From Pelagibacteraceae bacterium (GTDB lineage Bacteria > Pseudomonadota > Alphaproteobacteria > HIMB59 > GCA-002718135), in assembly GCA_002718135.1 (NCBI GenBank), contig PBDN01000005.1, forward strand, positions 261-64,260: a DNA stretch of 64,000 bases, written 5' to 3'. The notes under the pieces are model-generated. The model worked only from the letters and a program-made list of their open reading frames with translations. It searched no databases and was not told where the DNA came from. The position numbers were made by a program, and so were the translations under genes. Positions 33,462 through 43,230 of the stretch are shown in pieces (positions within the stretch are counted from its first letter, which is position 1; every line of letters begins with the position of its first letter).

Positions 33462-33922
33462 AAAAAATTAATTCAAAAATATTTAAAAAAGCATTAAGTA
33501 TGTTTCCAACAGGTATTACTATTATAGGTATTAATGAAAAAAATAATTATATTGGTAAAACAATTAATTCATTTTCTGCGCTATCATTATCACCACCATT
33601 AATTTTATTTTCTCTAAATAAAAAATCATCATCATTAAATAGTTATAAAAAATCTAATTTTTTTAGTGTAAATATTTTAAGCAAGAAACAAAAAAAAATG
33701 TCAGTTATATTTGCTAAAAAAAATGTAAAATCAAATAAAAAATTTTTTGAACTAGGTTATTTAAATACTCCTATTATTAAAAATAGTATTGTTAATTTAG
33801 AGTGCAAAAAAACAAAATTAATTTCTCAGGGGGATCACATAATTTTTATTTGTGAAGTAGTTTTTGTTAAATATAAAAATAATACTGATCCATTAATTTA
33901 TTTTAAATCTAAATATTTCTGA
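33458..33922 (+). CDS. Flavin reductase-like domain protein
   Basis: This 154-aa protein has the FMN-binding split-barrel of flavin reductases: ALSMFPTGITIIGI, TINSFSALSLSPPLILFSLNKKSSS, the FFSVNILS strand and ISQGDHIIFICEVV. Such proteins supply reduced flavin to monooxygenases or oxidise flavin themselves. No partner monooxygenase lies nearby. A start 33 bases upstream (33425) is in frame, but the ATG at 33458 overlaps the acetyltransferase stop and leads directly into the conserved MKKINSKIF start. Confidence 0.87.
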   Translation: MKKINSKIFKKALSMFPTGITIIGINEKNNYIGKTINSFSALSLSPPLILFSLNKKSSSLNSYKKSNFFSVNILSKKQKKMSVIFAKKNVKSNKKFFELGYLNTPIIKNSIVNLECKKTKLISQGDHIIFICEVVFVKYKNNTDPLIYFKSKYF

Positions 33923-33926
33923 TATT

Positions 33927-35231
33927 GTGAATCAATCTATCAAATTAATTAGTTTTTTGTTTTTCTTATCATCAGGTTTTTATTTTTTTTTTAATACATA
34001 TTTTGAATTAAATTATATAAATATTAAAAATAATATATCGGAGAATCCAAAAAATAATATTAGTAAATTAAATAAAAAAGTTTCTACAGAAAATTTTAAA
34101 ATTTCTAAAGATAATCCTGTAGTTGAAGAAAAAATTAATAATAAATTAAAATTAAATATTATAGAAATAGAAGTTAAAAAAAATCAAACTTTCTTTTCAA
34201 TTTTAAATAAATATTTTAGTTCAGCACAAATTATTATTGAAATATCAAATGCAGTACAAAAAGTTTATGATTTAAAAAAATTAAAAGTTGGTCAAAAAAT
34301 TTATTTTTTAGAAAATAATCAAAATAAAATAGAAAAAATTATATTTGAAATTGATAAAAAAAATAATTTAGAAATACATTTATTAGATAGAATAACTGTA
34401 AATAAAATTCAATTAAAAGAGCAAAAAGAAATTCAATCTAAGGAATATATTATAAAAAATTCTTTATACTTGGATGGTATAAAAAATGAAATTCCAATAG
34501 ATATATTAATAAAATTAATTAAGCTTTATAGTTTCGATTTAGATTTTCAACGTGATATAAAAATAAATACTAAAGTCTCTATTTCATATGATGTAATAAA
34601 TATTGAAGGAAAAGAAGAAATAATTTTTGGAGATATAAATTATTCATTAATTTCAATTAACAAAAAAAATATTGAATATTTCAAATTTAAAACTGATGAT
34701 GGTTATATAGATTACTTTAACAAAAAAGGTGAAAATGTAAAAAAATCAATTTTGAAAACACCTATAGATGGTGCTAGACTCTCATCTTCTTATGGAATGA
34801 GAAAACATCCAATATTAGGTTATAATAAAATGCACAGAGGTATTGATTTTGCAGCACCGACAGGGACCCCTATATACGCTGGTGGTAATGGAGTTATTGA
34901 ATTTGTGGGTAGAAATGGTGGGTATGGAAATTATATAAGAATAAGACATAACAATGAGTACAAAACAGCATATGCACATTTATCAAGTTTTAACAAAGGT
35001 ATAACAAAAGGTGCTAGAGTAAATCAAGGAGACATAATTGGATTTGTTGGTAGTACTGGCAGATCTACAGGTCCTCATTTACATTATGAAATAATTTTTC
35101 AAAACAAACAGATAAATCCATTAAAATTAAATTTACCATCAGGCAAAAAACTAAAAGGTGAAGAATATAAAAGATTTCTAAAGGATTATAAAATAATTTA
35201 TGCAAATCATCTAAATGCACTTTATGAATAG
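33927..35231 (+). CDS. M23 family peptidoglycan endopeptidase with N-terminal membrane anchor
   Basis: This 434-aa envelope protein is predicted to cut peptide cross-links in peptidoglycan. An uncleaved signal anchor lies at about residues 6-25. A LysM/OapA-like region (about 80-160; KKNQTFFSILNKYF, LKVGQKIYF) follows. The LytM catalytic domain carries zinc residues H303 and D307 (HRGIDF) and H384/H386 (PHLHYE), with H351 in YAHLS. The four metal/catalytic positions are intact, so it should be an active enzyme rather than an EnvC-type activator. The start is GTG at 33927. A single base separates its stop from the convergent DUF4167 gene. Confidence 0.93.
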   Translation: MNQSIKLISFLFFLSSGFYFFFNTYFELNYINIKNNISENPKNNISKLNKKVSTENFKISKDNPVVEEKINNKLKLNIIEIEVKKNQTFFSILNKYFSSAQIIIEISNAVQKVYDLKKLKVGQKIYFLENNQNKIEKIIFEIDKKNNLEIHLLDRITVNKIQLKEQKEIQSKEYIIKNSLYLDGIKNEIPIDILIKLIKLYSFDLDFQRDIKINTKVSISYDVINIEGKEEIIFGDINYSLISINKKNIEYFKFKTDDGYIDYFNKKGENVKKSILKTPIDGARLSSSYGMRKHPILGYNKMHRGIDFAAPTGTPIYAGGNGVIEFVGRNGGYGNYIRIRHNNEYKTAYAHLSSFNKGITKGARVNQGDIIGFVGSTGRSTGPHLHYEIIFQNKQINPLKLNLPSGKKLKGEEYKRFLKDYKIIYANHLNALYE

Positions 35232-35232
35232 T

Positions 35233-35685
35233 TTATTTAGTAGATCTAACTCTTTTCTTTTTTGCGGGCTCTGCAATAAATGGTATTGATTCAATTGACT
35301 CATCTTCATTTTCTTGATCATTTTGATCGTCTGGTTGGACTTCTTCTTTGATATTACTATCTACAGATTCATTTTTTGAATTGATAACTTTTTCATTTAA
35401 TTTTTCAGTATCAGATTTAGAATTTGATATTGATTCACTATCTTCAAAGTTAATACCCATTTCAACCATTAATCTATAATAATGATCTGTAAACTGATAA
35501 TAATATTCAGATTGAATTCGATCCCCTGAAGTAAAAGCTTCTTTTCCCAGTTTTAAATATTTGTTGTATTGTTGCGTAACATTGCCTTTATTACGAAATT
35601 TAGGATTAGAATAATTACTAGACCTCTTAAATCCCGATCGTCTATTAGACTTAAACGTAACTCTTCCGTTTTTTTTATTATACAT
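35233..35685 (-). CDS. DUF4167 domain protein
   Basis: This 150-aa protein has the DUF4167 pattern found in alphaproteobacteria downstream of prmC-prfA: a basic, arginine-rich start (residues 1-35) followed by QQYNKYLKLGKEAFTSGDRIQSEYYYQFTDHYYRLM. The C-terminal half is acidic and low-complexity, ending KKKRVRSTK. No function is known. The basic start suggests nucleic acid binding, perhaps linked with the translation genes next to it, but that is inference. An 86-base gap separates it from prmC. Confidence 0.85.
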   Translation of the reverse strand: MYNKKNGRVTFKSNRRSGFKRSSNYSNPKFRNKGNVTQQYNKYLKLGKEAFTSGDRIQSEYYYQFTDHYYRLMVEMGINFEDSESISNSKSDTEKLNEKVINSKNESVDSNIKEEVQPDDQNDQENEDESIESIPFIAEPAKKKRVRSTK

Positions 35686-35713
35686 GTTCTTTTAAAATTT
35701 AGTGTAAAACTAT

Positions 35714-35730
35714 AAAACTATATTAGTTTT
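35714..35730 (-). repeat. Short AT-rich inverted repeat between prmC and the DUF4167 gene
   Basis: AAAACTA (35714-35720) and TAGTTTT (35724-35730) form a 7-bp stem with a 3-base loop in the 86-base spacer. It could act as a weak attenuator between the two genes, but it has only one G-C pair and no clear T-run, so chance is a fair explanation in this AT-rich DNA. Confidence 0.25.
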
Positions 35731-35771
35731 CAATATTAATACCTTCTATATAATCAAAAATTTTAATCAAC

Positions 35772-36602
35772 CTATATCTTTGAAAAAATCAAGATTCTAT
35801 CTTTTTTTGCATAATCTTTTGTAATTTTTATTAATTTTAAGCCACAATTTTTAAAGATCTGCTTACAACATAAAAGCTGATTTTCTCCAATTTCTATTAA
35901 TAATAAACCATTGTGCTTAAGTAAATTTGGTAATTTTTTAGAAAAAACTCTATAAAATTTTAAACCATCTTTTCCACCAATAAATGCAATTTTTGGTTCA
36001 TATTTTTTAATTTCAATTGAAGTATTGCGATATTCTTCTTCCGATAAATAAGGTGGGTTGGAAACAATCAAATCAAATTGATTTTTAATAATATTAATAT
36101 CAGCTTTTTTTAAAATTATATTTTTATATTTAGAATGTAATTCAACATTTTTTTTTGCGACATTAATTGCCTTTTGTGAAATATCAATTCCTAAAATTGT
36201 AGAATTAATAAATTCATTAGCTAAACAAACTGATAAACAACCACTGCCTGTACCAATATCTAAGATGTTAATTTTTTTGTTTTTATCTTTTATTGCTGAT
36301 AAACTTTCTTCAATTATTAATTCTGACTCTGGTCTGGGATCTAAAACATTTTTATTAACAAAAAATTCATATTTCCAAAAGTTTTTTTTCTTTAATATTT
36401 TAGAAATAGGTTGATTTTGTAACCTTTTTTTAATAAAAAAATTTAATTTTTTTAAATTAATATCCTTTTGATCAAAATTAGACAAAAATAATTCTTTTTT
36501 TATTTTTTTTGAATTATTTAATAAAATTCTTAGATCTAATTCTGGTGTAAGAAATTTTTTTAATTTTAATTTTTTTAAATTTTCGTAAATAAAATTATTC
36601 AT
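35772..36602 (-). CDS. prmC: Release factor N5-glutamine methyltransferase PrmC
   Basis: This 276-aa methyltransferase modifies the glutamine of the GGQ motif in RF1 and RF2. The SAM-binding motif is DIGTGSGCL (115-123) and the catalytic NPPY motif is at 182-185. The N-terminal helical bundle ends in RPESELIIEE. Its start overlaps the stop of prfA by 8 bases. prfA encodes its substrate RF1, so the two are coupled in one operon (hisS-prfA-prmC). Confidence 0.95.
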   Translation of the reverse strand: MNNFIYENLKKLKLKKFLTPELDLRILLNNSKKIKKELFLSNFDQKDINLKKLNFFIKKRLQNQPISKILKKKNFWKYEFFVNKNVLDPRPESELIIEESLSAIKDKNKKINILDIGTGSGCLSVCLANEFINSTILGIDISQKAINVAKKNVELHSKYKNIILKKADINIIKNQFDLIVSNPPYLSEEEYRNTSIEIKKYEPKIAFIGGKDGLKFYRVFSKKLPNLLKHNGLLLIEIGENQLLCCKQIFKNCGLKLIKITKDYAKKDRILIFSKI

Positions 36603-37671
36603 TACTTAGTTCAGAAAGTTTAGTAGTTTCTTCATTTGTCGTAAGAGGATTAATTATATCATCCAACTTACCTTCTAAAATTTCATTTAAATTGTACAGG
36701 GTTAAATTAATTCTATGGTCAGAAATTCTACCTTGAGGAAAATTATAAGTTCTTATTCTTTCTGAACGATCCCCTGAACCAACTTGGCTTTTTCTTTCTT
36801 TAGATCTTTGTTGATTTTTTTCTTTAATTTCATTATCTAAAATTCTAGATCTAAGAATTTTAAGAGCTTTTGATTTATTTTTATGCTGTGATTTTTCATC
36901 TTGCTGAGACACTACGATTCCTGTTGGGATATGTGTAATTCTTACAGCACTGTCAGTTGTATTTACTGATTGGCCACCTGGTCCACTAGATCTAAAGACA
37001 TCAATTCTCAAATCTTTATCTTCTACTTTAATATCAACTTCTTCAGCTTCAGGTAAAACTGCTACAGTAGCTGCAGATGTATGAACTCTCCCACTGCTTT
37101 CAGTTGAAGGAACTCTTTGCACTCTATGAACTCCAGATTCAAATTTTAACTTAGAAAAAACATTATATCCGGAAATGTTACAAATTGCTTCCTTAATTCC
37201 TTTTAATCCTGTTTCTGAAATTGACAAAATCTCAAACTTCCAATCATTTATATCAGCATATTTCTGATACATTGAAAGTAAATCTGCAGCAAACAAAGAT
37301 GCCTCATCTCCTCCGGTTCCTGCTCTGATTTCTAAAATGGAATTTTTTTTATCATTTTCATCTTTAGGAATTAATAAACGTGTTAGATTATTTTCTATAG
37401 TTTTCATATTATTTTTTTTATCAATTAATTCTTCTTCAGCCATTTGTTTTATTGATGAATCACTATCAGTTAAAAGAGATGTTAATTCTTTAATATCTTG
37501 CTTATTATTTTGATAATTTAATATTGTATCAACTATAGGTTTCAATTCAGCATATTCTTTATTTAATTTAACTAATCTTTCTGTATTCAACCCTTCTTGC
37601 TTATTTAATGATATTTCAATTTCTTTGTATTTATTTAAAATATTTGAAAACTGTTTTTCAAAATTTATCAT
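36595..37671 (-). CDS. prfA: Peptide chain release factor 1
   Basis: This 358-aa factor ends translation at UAA and UAG. The catalytic GGQ motif is at 232-234 (SSGPGGQSVNT). The stop-codon recognition tripeptide is PST at 188-190 (VPSTESSGRVHTSAATV), where E. coli RF1 has PAT, and this agrees with an RF1 rather than RF2 identity. RF1-specific EIRAGTGGDEA is present. Length is normal. It overlaps hisS by 4 bases (ATGA) at its start and prmC by 8 at its end. Confidence 0.96.
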   Translation of the reverse strand: MINFEKQFSNILNKYKEIEISLNKQEGLNTERLVKLNKEYAELKPIVDTILNYQNNKQDIKELTSLLTDSDSSIKQMAEEELIDKKNNMKTIENNLTRLLIPKDENDKKNSILEIRAGTGGDEASLFAADLLSMYQKYADINDWKFEILSISETGLKGIKEAICNISGYNVFSKLKFESGVHRVQRVPSTESSGRVHTSAATVAVLPEAEEVDIKVEDKDLRIDVFRSSGPGGQSVNTTDSAVRITHIPTGIVVSQQDEKSQHKNKSKALKILRSRILDNEIKEKNQQRSKERKSQVGSGDRSERIRTYNFPQGRISDHRINLTLYNLNEILEGKLDDIINPLTTNEETTKLSELSNE

Positions 37672-38900
37672 TTTAATAAACTTATTATATTATCAATATC
37701 TTCTAAAGTTTGCTCACTAGATTTTAAATTTTTTACTGTAAATTTTTTTTTATTAAACTCATCTTCTCCAATTATAACCAAATACATTGCTTGGGCAGAA
37801 TTCGCGGTTGATAAAGATTTTTTCAAATTATATTTGAAATTCCAATAAACAGAGAAATTATTCTTACTTAGTAAATTATATGCAACAAGTGCATGATCTT
37901 TAAATTTTTCATCTAAAATGGCGAAATGAATAGATGAAGTATTTAATTTTACATCATCCATTAACATAGCTATTCTTTCTATACCGCCTGCCCAACCAAC
38001 ACCAGGTAGGTCTTTTCCACCTAATGTTTTTATTAATCCATCGTATCTTCCACCTCCTATAAGAGTGTCCTGACTACCTAATGATGAAGTTTTGAATTCA
38101 AAAACAGTATGACAATAATAGTCAAGTCCTCTTACTAATGAATTTTGTTCAATATACTCAATGTTTAAGTTATTTAGTGAATTTTTAACTGAGTCATAAT
38201 GATCAACTGCTTTACTATTAATAAATTCTTTTATCACAGGTGCTTGTAAAATTAATTTTTTATCATCTTCATTTTTTGAATCTAGTATCCTAAGAGGGTT
38301 GGTAAAAATTTTATTTTTACTTTCTTTAGATAATAATTGTGAATTTTTATTAAAAAAATTAGTTAATTCTTTTTTAAATTTTTTAAGTGTGCTTCTGTCA
38401 CCAAGAGTATTTATTTGTAATTTAATGTCAATTTTTGGTAATAAATTACTTAGTAGATTTTTAGCTAATAAAATAATTTCAACATCAGCAAAAGGATTCT
38501 CAGTTCCAAAATTTTCAAAGTTTATTTGGTTGAATTGTCGATATCTTCCCTTTTGAGGCCTTTCTCTTCTAAACATTGGACCAACTCCAAAAACTTTACA
38601 AGGAAGTATATTAAGTAAGTTATTGAAAATTGCTGCTCTAATCATTGGTGTAGTATATTCTGGTCTAAGTGTTAATGAATCTCCTCCTCTATCAACAAAA
38701 GTATACATTTCCTTTAACACAACATCACTTTGTTCCCCTAAGGGTTTAAAAAATAAATTTGAAGATTCAAAAATTGGTGTTTGCAACTCAGAAAAATTAA
38801 AATTATTTGCTATTGAATTTACTTCTTCTTTAATTTGATTATATTTCTTAATTTCATTTCCAAATAAATCATGTGTTCCTCTAATGGGTTGAATTTTCAT
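37668..38900 (-). CDS. hisS: Histidyl-tRNA synthetase
   Basis: This 410-aa class II synthetase charges tRNA-His. Motif 1 lies near residue 40, motif 2 is MFRRERPQKGRYRQF, the histidine-specific region is SLVRGLDYYCHTVFEF, and motif 3 is VGWAGGIERIAML. A C-terminal anticodon-binding domain covers about 325-410. Its stop overlaps the prfA start (ATGA), and it follows ispG after one base, making a long leftward operon ispG-hisS-prfA-prmC. Confidence 0.95.
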   Translation of the reverse strand: MKIQPIRGTHDLFGNEIKKYNQIKEEVNSIANNFNFSELQTPIFESSNLFFKPLGEQSDVVLKEMYTFVDRGGDSLTLRPEYTTPMIRAAIFNNLLNILPCKVFGVGPMFRRERPQKGRYRQFNQINFENFGTENPFADVEIILLAKNLLSNLLPKIDIKLQINTLGDRSTLKKFKKELTNFFNKNSQLLSKESKNKIFTNPLRILDSKNEDDKKLILQAPVIKEFINSKAVDHYDSVKNSLNNLNIEYIEQNSLVRGLDYYCHTVFEFKTSSLGSQDTLIGGGRYDGLIKTLGGKDLPGVGWAGGIERIAMLMDDVKLNTSSIHFAILDEKFKDHALVAYNLLSKNNFSVYWNFKYNLKKSLSTANSAQAMYLVIIGEDEFNKKKFTVKNLKSSEQTLEDIDNIISLLK

Positions 38901-38901
38901 A

Positions 38902-39999
38902 TTATGATTTATATTTCAAGTTTTGAGATTTATCTCTTATTATTTTTTCTAAATAAATAGGTAAATCAACATCTTTAATTCTATGTGACTTTTTACCATC
39001 TATGTAGACCATATGGGTATTATTACCACCACCAGTTATACCAATATTAGTCATTTTTGCTTCTCCTGGTCCATTAACAACACAACCAATTATAGATACA
39101 GTTATAGGTTCTTTAATATCTTGAAGAGACTCTTCTAATTTTTTGATTGTTTCTATAACTGGAAATTGTTGTCTCGCACAAGATGGACATGAAATAATTT
39201 TTACACCTCTATTTCTTAAACCTAAACTTTTAAGAATTTCGTATCCCACTCTAACCTCTTCTTCAGGCTCATCTGATAAAGAAACACGAATAGTATCTCC
39301 TATGCCGTTTAAAAGAAGATTACCAATGCCTATAGAAGACTTTATTGATCCCGTTCTTCTACTTCCTGCTTCAGTTATTCCTAAATGAAGAGGATAATCA
39401 CATATAGATGCTAATTTTTTATAAGCAACAACAGCCATAAATATATCTGAAGACTTAACACTAACTTTAAAATTAAAAAAATCATTATCCTCTAGAATTT
39501 TTATATTAAGTAATGCACTTTCAACTAAAGCTTCTGGATTAGGTTCAGAAAATTTTTCAATTATTTGTTTTTCTAAACTCCCTGAATTTACACCTATCCT
39601 AATTGAACAATTATTATTTTTAGCTGCTCTTATAACTTCTTTTATTTTTTCAATCGAACCAATATTACCTGGATTTATTCTTAAACATGCTGCGCCATTA
39701 TCAGCAGCTTCTAGAGCTCTTTTATAATGAAAATGTATATCTGCAACTATAGGCACTCTACTTTCTTTTGTGATTATTTTAAGGGCTTTAGTAGACTCTT
39801 CATCTGGAACTGATACTCTAACAATATCAGCACCTACATCTATAGATCTATTAATTTGACTTAAAGTTTTTTTAATATCGATTGTTGGTGTATTTGTCAT
39901 AGTTTGAACAGATATAGGATGTGTTCCTCCTACAAATACATTACCTATATTAACTACACGTGATTTTCTTCTATCTATTTTTTGATAGGATCTAAACAT
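38902..39999 (-). CDS. ispG: 4-hydroxy-3-methylbut-2-enyl diphosphate synthase (flavodoxin/ferredoxin type)
   Basis: This 365-aa iron-sulfur enzyme of the MEP isoprenoid pathway turns MEcPP into HMBPP. The TIM-barrel start shows [15 protein letters not shown], and the [4Fe-4S] ligands are C271 and C274 (SCPSCARQQ) and C306 with E313 ([10 protein letters not shown]). It is the short bacterial form without the plant-type insert. The ferredoxin near 63.5 kb could be an electron donor, but that is only a possibility. It follows the RodZ-like gene by 4 bases. Confidence 0.96.
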   Translation of the reverse strand: MFRSYQKIDRRKSRVVNIGNVFVGGTHPISVQTMTNTPTIDIKKTLSQINRSIDVGADIVRVSVPDEESTKALKIITKESRVPIVADIHFHYKRALEAADNGAACLRINPGNIGSIEKIKEVIRAAKNNNCSIRIGVNSGSLEKQIIEKFSEPNPEALVESALLNIKILEDNDFFNFKVSVKSSDIFMAVVAYKKLASICDYPLHLGITEAGSRRTGSIKSSIGIGNLLLNGIGDTIRVSLSDEPEEEVRVGYEILKSLGLRNRGVKIISCPSCARQQFPVIETIKKLEESLQDIKEPITVSIIGCVVNGPGEAKMTNIGITGGGNNTHMVYIDGKKSHRIKDVDLPIYLEKIIRDKSQNLKYKS

Positions 40000-40003
40000 T
40001 TAT

Positions 40004-40828
40004 TTAATTTTTAAAATTATTATCAATAACTATGGAATCAATAACCTCTCCAATTTTTCCTAATTTGCCTAAGACTTTATTGTCTATAACTACTAATACA
40101 TTTCCAGCATTTCCAGTGGTAATTGAGTAATTTGAATTTAGGTCATATGAATATTGATCACTATTTGACATTAACTTACTTAATACAATTTGATCTTTAG
40201 TGTCTCTCACTTGTATCCATGTAGAATTTGTAAATTTTAGAGTAACTATTTTATTTTCAATATATGAGTCAGAATTTTTTGAGTAAGCATAAGCATCAAT
40301 TGAGGATTTATCTCTATTATTTTTAATATCTTGTTCATTTTGAAGTTTTATTATTTGTTCTTTTTTAGCAATTTCAATTTGTGTTTTTTCAACTAATGAT
40401 TCTAAATTTTCAGGAATATCAGATGTAATTGCAAAATCTTTTGACAGATTATCACTATCAACGAAAAGAAAATAAAAAGCTAAAAAAATTCCAACTATTG
40501 AAGTTAAAGAAAAAATTTTTGCATAAGGCAACATATCTAAATTTGATATAATTGGCTTAGGTAAAACTTCTGACGATTTTTTTGGTTGTAAAAAATTTTG
40601 CTTTTTAAAATCTCTAACAGTTTCTTCTGCATCGAGACCTAAAAATTTAGCATAAGATCTTAGATGTCCCAAAAAAAATACAATATCAATACTTTTGTCT
40701 ATATCGTTAGTTTCTATATTTTCTATAACTGATATTGGAATATGAAGTTCCTCTGATACTTTGGATATAGATATTTTAATTAATAATCTTTGTTTTTTAA
40801 TAACTTCACCAATTAAAATTGTATTCAT
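40004..40828 (-). CDS. rodZ: RodZ-like helix-turn-helix membrane protein
   Basis: This 274-aa protein has the RodZ architecture: a cytoplasmic Xre-type helix-turn-helix domain (about 1-75, GEVIKKQRLLIKISISKVSEELHIP), one membrane segment (about 104-124) and a periplasmic DUF4115-like beta domain (about 195-274, with STWIQVRDTKDQIV and ITTGNAG). RodZ links MreB to cell-wall synthesis in rod-shaped cells. It is regularly found upstream of ispG in proteobacteria, as here, which strengthens the call. A short lysine-glutamate coiled segment lies at about 140-175. Confidence 0.88.
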   Translation of the reverse strand: MNTILIGEVIKKQRLLIKISISKVSEELHIPISVIENIETNDIDKSIDIVFFLGHLRSYAKFLGLDAEETVRDFKKQNFLQPKKSSEVLPKPIISNLDMLPYAKIFSLTSIVGIFLAFYFLFVDSDNLSKDFAITSDIPENLESLVEKTQIEIAKKEQIIKLQNEQDIKNNRDKSSIDAYAYSKNSDSYIENKIVTLKFTNSTWIQVRDTKDQIVLSKLMSNSDQYSYDLNSNYSITTGNAGNVLVVIDNKVLGKLGKIGEVIDSIVIDNNFKN

Positions 40829-40834
40829 AATTAT

Positions 40835-42040
40835 TTATAGTTTATAAACCTCATGTAAGGATTTTACAGCTAAATTTGTATATTTTTCATCAATTAAAAC
40901 ACTAATTTTGATCTCAGAAGTTGAAATTGCTAAAATATTAATTGAATTGTTTGCCAATGTTTTAAACATTTTTTCAGCTACGCCAGATTGGGACATCATC
41001 CCCATTCCAATTACAGAAACTTTTGAAACTTTTTCATTAGCATCAATAGATTTATAATTTAAAATTTTTAAATTTTTTTCTAAAATTAACATAGCAAAAT
41101 TTAAATCTTTCGTTGCAACAGTATATGTAATATTAGCCAAAACACCATCTTGAGAAATATTTTGCACTATCATATCTACATTAATATTATTTTCAGACAT
41201 TAAGCCAAAAATTTTTGCTGAAATACCGGGTTTATCTAAAATCCCTGAAATAGTTATTTTTGATTCATTTTTGCTATGACTAACACCACTTACTATTTCT
41301 TTCTCTATAATGTCATTTTCATCTAATACAAATGTTCCTTCTTTTTTAGTAATTGAAGATAATACTTGTAAACGTAAATTATTTTTCATAGCTAATTCAA
41401 CTGAACGTGTGTGTAGAACTTTAGCACCAGTTGATGACATTTCTAGCATTTCTTCAAATGAAACTTTGTCAATTTTTTTAGCTTTTGGTTCAATATTTGG
41501 ATCAGCAGAATAAACACCTTCAACATCTGTATAGATATCACACCTATCAGCAGATATAGCGCTGGCTATAGCTACAGCAGTTGTATCTGACCCCCCCCTA
41601 CCTAAAGAAGTAATAAAACCATCAGTGCTTACACCTTGAAATCCAGCTAAAACGATAACATCATTTGATTTAAAATAATTTTTTATATTATTTGTATCTA
41701 TTTTAAGTATCTTTGCTTTTTCATGAATATCATCCGTTATGATTGGAAGCTGCCATCCTAAAAGTGGTAGAGCTCTTATACCTTTATTTTTTAATATAAT
41801 TGATAAGATCCCAACTGTAACTTGTTCACCAGATGTTAATACTAAATCACTTTCTACTGATGGTTTTGAGTCAATTTTATCTAAATAAGATTGTAAATTA
41901 TTAGTTGCACCAGACATAGCAGACAAAACAACTATAATTTTGTTAAATTTTGACTCCTTTTCAACAATATTAGCTACATTCTGTATTTTTTCAACATTTC
42001 CAACAGAAGTCCCTCCAAATTTCATAACAACTAAGTTCAT
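40835..42040 (-). CDS. lysC: Aspartate kinase
   Basis: This 401-aa kinase phosphorylates aspartate, the first step to lysine, threonine and methionine. The N-terminal motif is VVMKFGGTSVG, with the FITSLGRGGSDTTAVAIA and DGFITSLGRG catalytic/ATP regions and EMLEMSSTGAKVLHTRSVELA. Two C-terminal ACT domains (about 260-401) form the amino-acid feedback site. The length is that of the monofunctional LysC. AAGGTAG, six bases before the ATG, is a plausible ribosome-binding site. It is divergent from ubiG. Confidence 0.96.
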   Translation of the reverse strand: MNLVVMKFGGTSVGNVEKIQNVANIVEKESKFNKIIVVLSAMSGATNNLQSYLDKIDSKPSVESDLVLTSGEQVTVGILSIILKNKGIRALPLLGWQLPIITDDIHEKAKILKIDTNNIKNYFKSNDVIVLAGFQGVSTDGFITSLGRGGSDTTAVAIASAISADRCDIYTDVEGVYSADPNIEPKAKKIDKVSFEEMLEMSSTGAKVLHTRSVELAMKNNLRLQVLSSITKKEGTFVLDENDIIEKEIVSGVSHSKNESKITISGILDKPGISAKIFGLMSENNINVDMIVQNISQDGVLANITYTVATKDLNFAMLILEKNLKILNYKSIDANEKVSKVSVIGMGMMSQSGVAEKMFKTLANNSINILAISTSEIKISVLIDEKYTNLAVKSLHEVYKL

Positions 42041-42104
42041 TGACTACCTTATTAAATTAATTAAATGTGCGTAATATTATTATTGTACTAAACACACAAG
42101 CTAT

Positions 42105-42812
42105 ATGATTGAAATACCATCAAAAAATTCAGAATTAGAACATTTTACAGAGTTATCAAATGAATGGTGGTCTGAAAATGGTAAATTTAAATTACTTCAC
42201 AGAATTAGACATATTAGAATGAAATATATAATTGATCAATATAAACCAAAAAAAATCAAAAATTCTAAAATATTAGATATCGGTTGTGGTGGAGGATTGA
42301 TAACTGAATCATTAGCAATGAAAGGTGGCATAGTAACTGGAATTGATTTTGTAAAAAACAACATTAAAATTGCAAAAAAACATGCATTTATAAATAATCT
42401 TAAAATTAATTATATTTATGAAGATATACAAAAATTAAATCATAAAAAAAAATATAATTTAATAATTATATTTGAAGTTTTAGAACATTTAGAAAATTGG
42501 GAGATGCTGGTAAAAAAAATTAAAAAATTATTATTGAAAGATGGACTATTAATTATTTCAACTATTAATAGAAATTTTTTATCTAAAATTTTTGCAATTG
42601 AAATTGCAGAAAATATTTTAAAATGGATTCCAAAAAATACTCATAAATATAGTAAATTAATTAAACCCGATGAACTAACTGATTGTTTAAAAAACGAAGA
42701 TTTTATTATTAATAATCTTTGTGGTTTAACTTATAATCCATTTAGCAAAAGATGGAAATTGAATAAAAAAAATACAAATATTAATTATTTTTGTTCAGCA
42801 AAAAAAAATTAA
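42105..42812 (+). CDS. ubiG: Ubiquinone biosynthesis O-methyltransferase UbiG
   Basis: This 235-aa SAM methyltransferase carries out the two O-methylations of ubiquinone synthesis. The UbiG start pattern ELEHFTELSNEWWSENGKFKLLHRIRHIRMKYI is recognisable. The SAM motif is ILDIGCGGGLITESLA, the acidic motif is YEDIQKL, and the region IFEVLEHLENW follows. KWIPKNTHKYSKLIKP and the C-terminal GLTYNPFSKRW are also typical. Its stop is the TTAA palindrome shared with DUF1178. Confidence 0.93.
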   Translation: MIEIPSKNSELEHFTELSNEWWSENGKFKLLHRIRHIRMKYIIDQYKPKKIKNSKILDIGCGGGLITESLAMKGGIVTGIDFVKNNIKIAKKHAFINNLKINYIYEDIQKLNHKKKYNLIIIFEVLEHLENWEMLVKKIKKLLLKDGLLIISTINRNFLSKIFAIEIAENILKWIPKNTHKYSKLIKPDELTDCLKNEDFIINNLCGLTYNPFSKRWKLNKKNTNINYFCSAKKN

Positions 42813-43225
42813 TTTGTCTTTTTTGTAGGAGCAAATGGCAAAGGTACAACATTTATTTCTTCATCTATTAATTCTTTAGTTTCTTCAATAGTTGCCTCGC
42901 CATAAATAGGTCTTTCTTTAGTTTCACCATATTTAATTTTTTTTGCTTCTTTTGTAAATTCATCACCAACATAATCAAAATTTTTTTCAACAATTTTTTT
43001 TAAATTTGATATGTTTGTAGCTAGTGATTTTTTAATATTTTTATCTTTAGAATTACTTTTTTTAGATATATTAGGCGCGACCAAAGTTTTTTTAATAAAT
43101 TGGCTATTACAACTAGGGCAATTAATTATTTTATTTTTTTTTTGTTTTACAAAATCTTTATTTGAGTCAAACCAACCTTCAAATATTAAAGAACAAGTTT
43201 GACATTTTAAATTAAAAACAATCAT
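42809..43225 (-). CDS. DUF1178 family zinc-ribbon-like protein
   Basis: This 138-aa protein has the DUF1178 pattern: MIVFNLKCQTC, then FEGWF, and INCPSCNS with KKTLVAPN after it. C8, C11, C36 and C39 form two CxxC pairs likely to bind zinc. The C-terminus carries KYGETKERPIYGEATIEETKEL, conserved in the family. The function is unknown. It lies 5 bases downstream of the unknown 160-aa gene on the same strand, and shares the TTAA stop palindrome with ubiG. Confidence 0.87.
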   Translation of the reverse strand: MIVFNLKCQTCSLIFEGWFDSNKDFVKQKKNKIINCPSCNSQFIKKTLVAPNISKKSNSKDKNIKKSLATNISNLKKIVEKNFDYVGDEFTKEAKKIKYGETKERPIYGEATIEETKELIDEEINVVPLPFAPTKKTN

Positions 43226-43230
43226 AGTAT

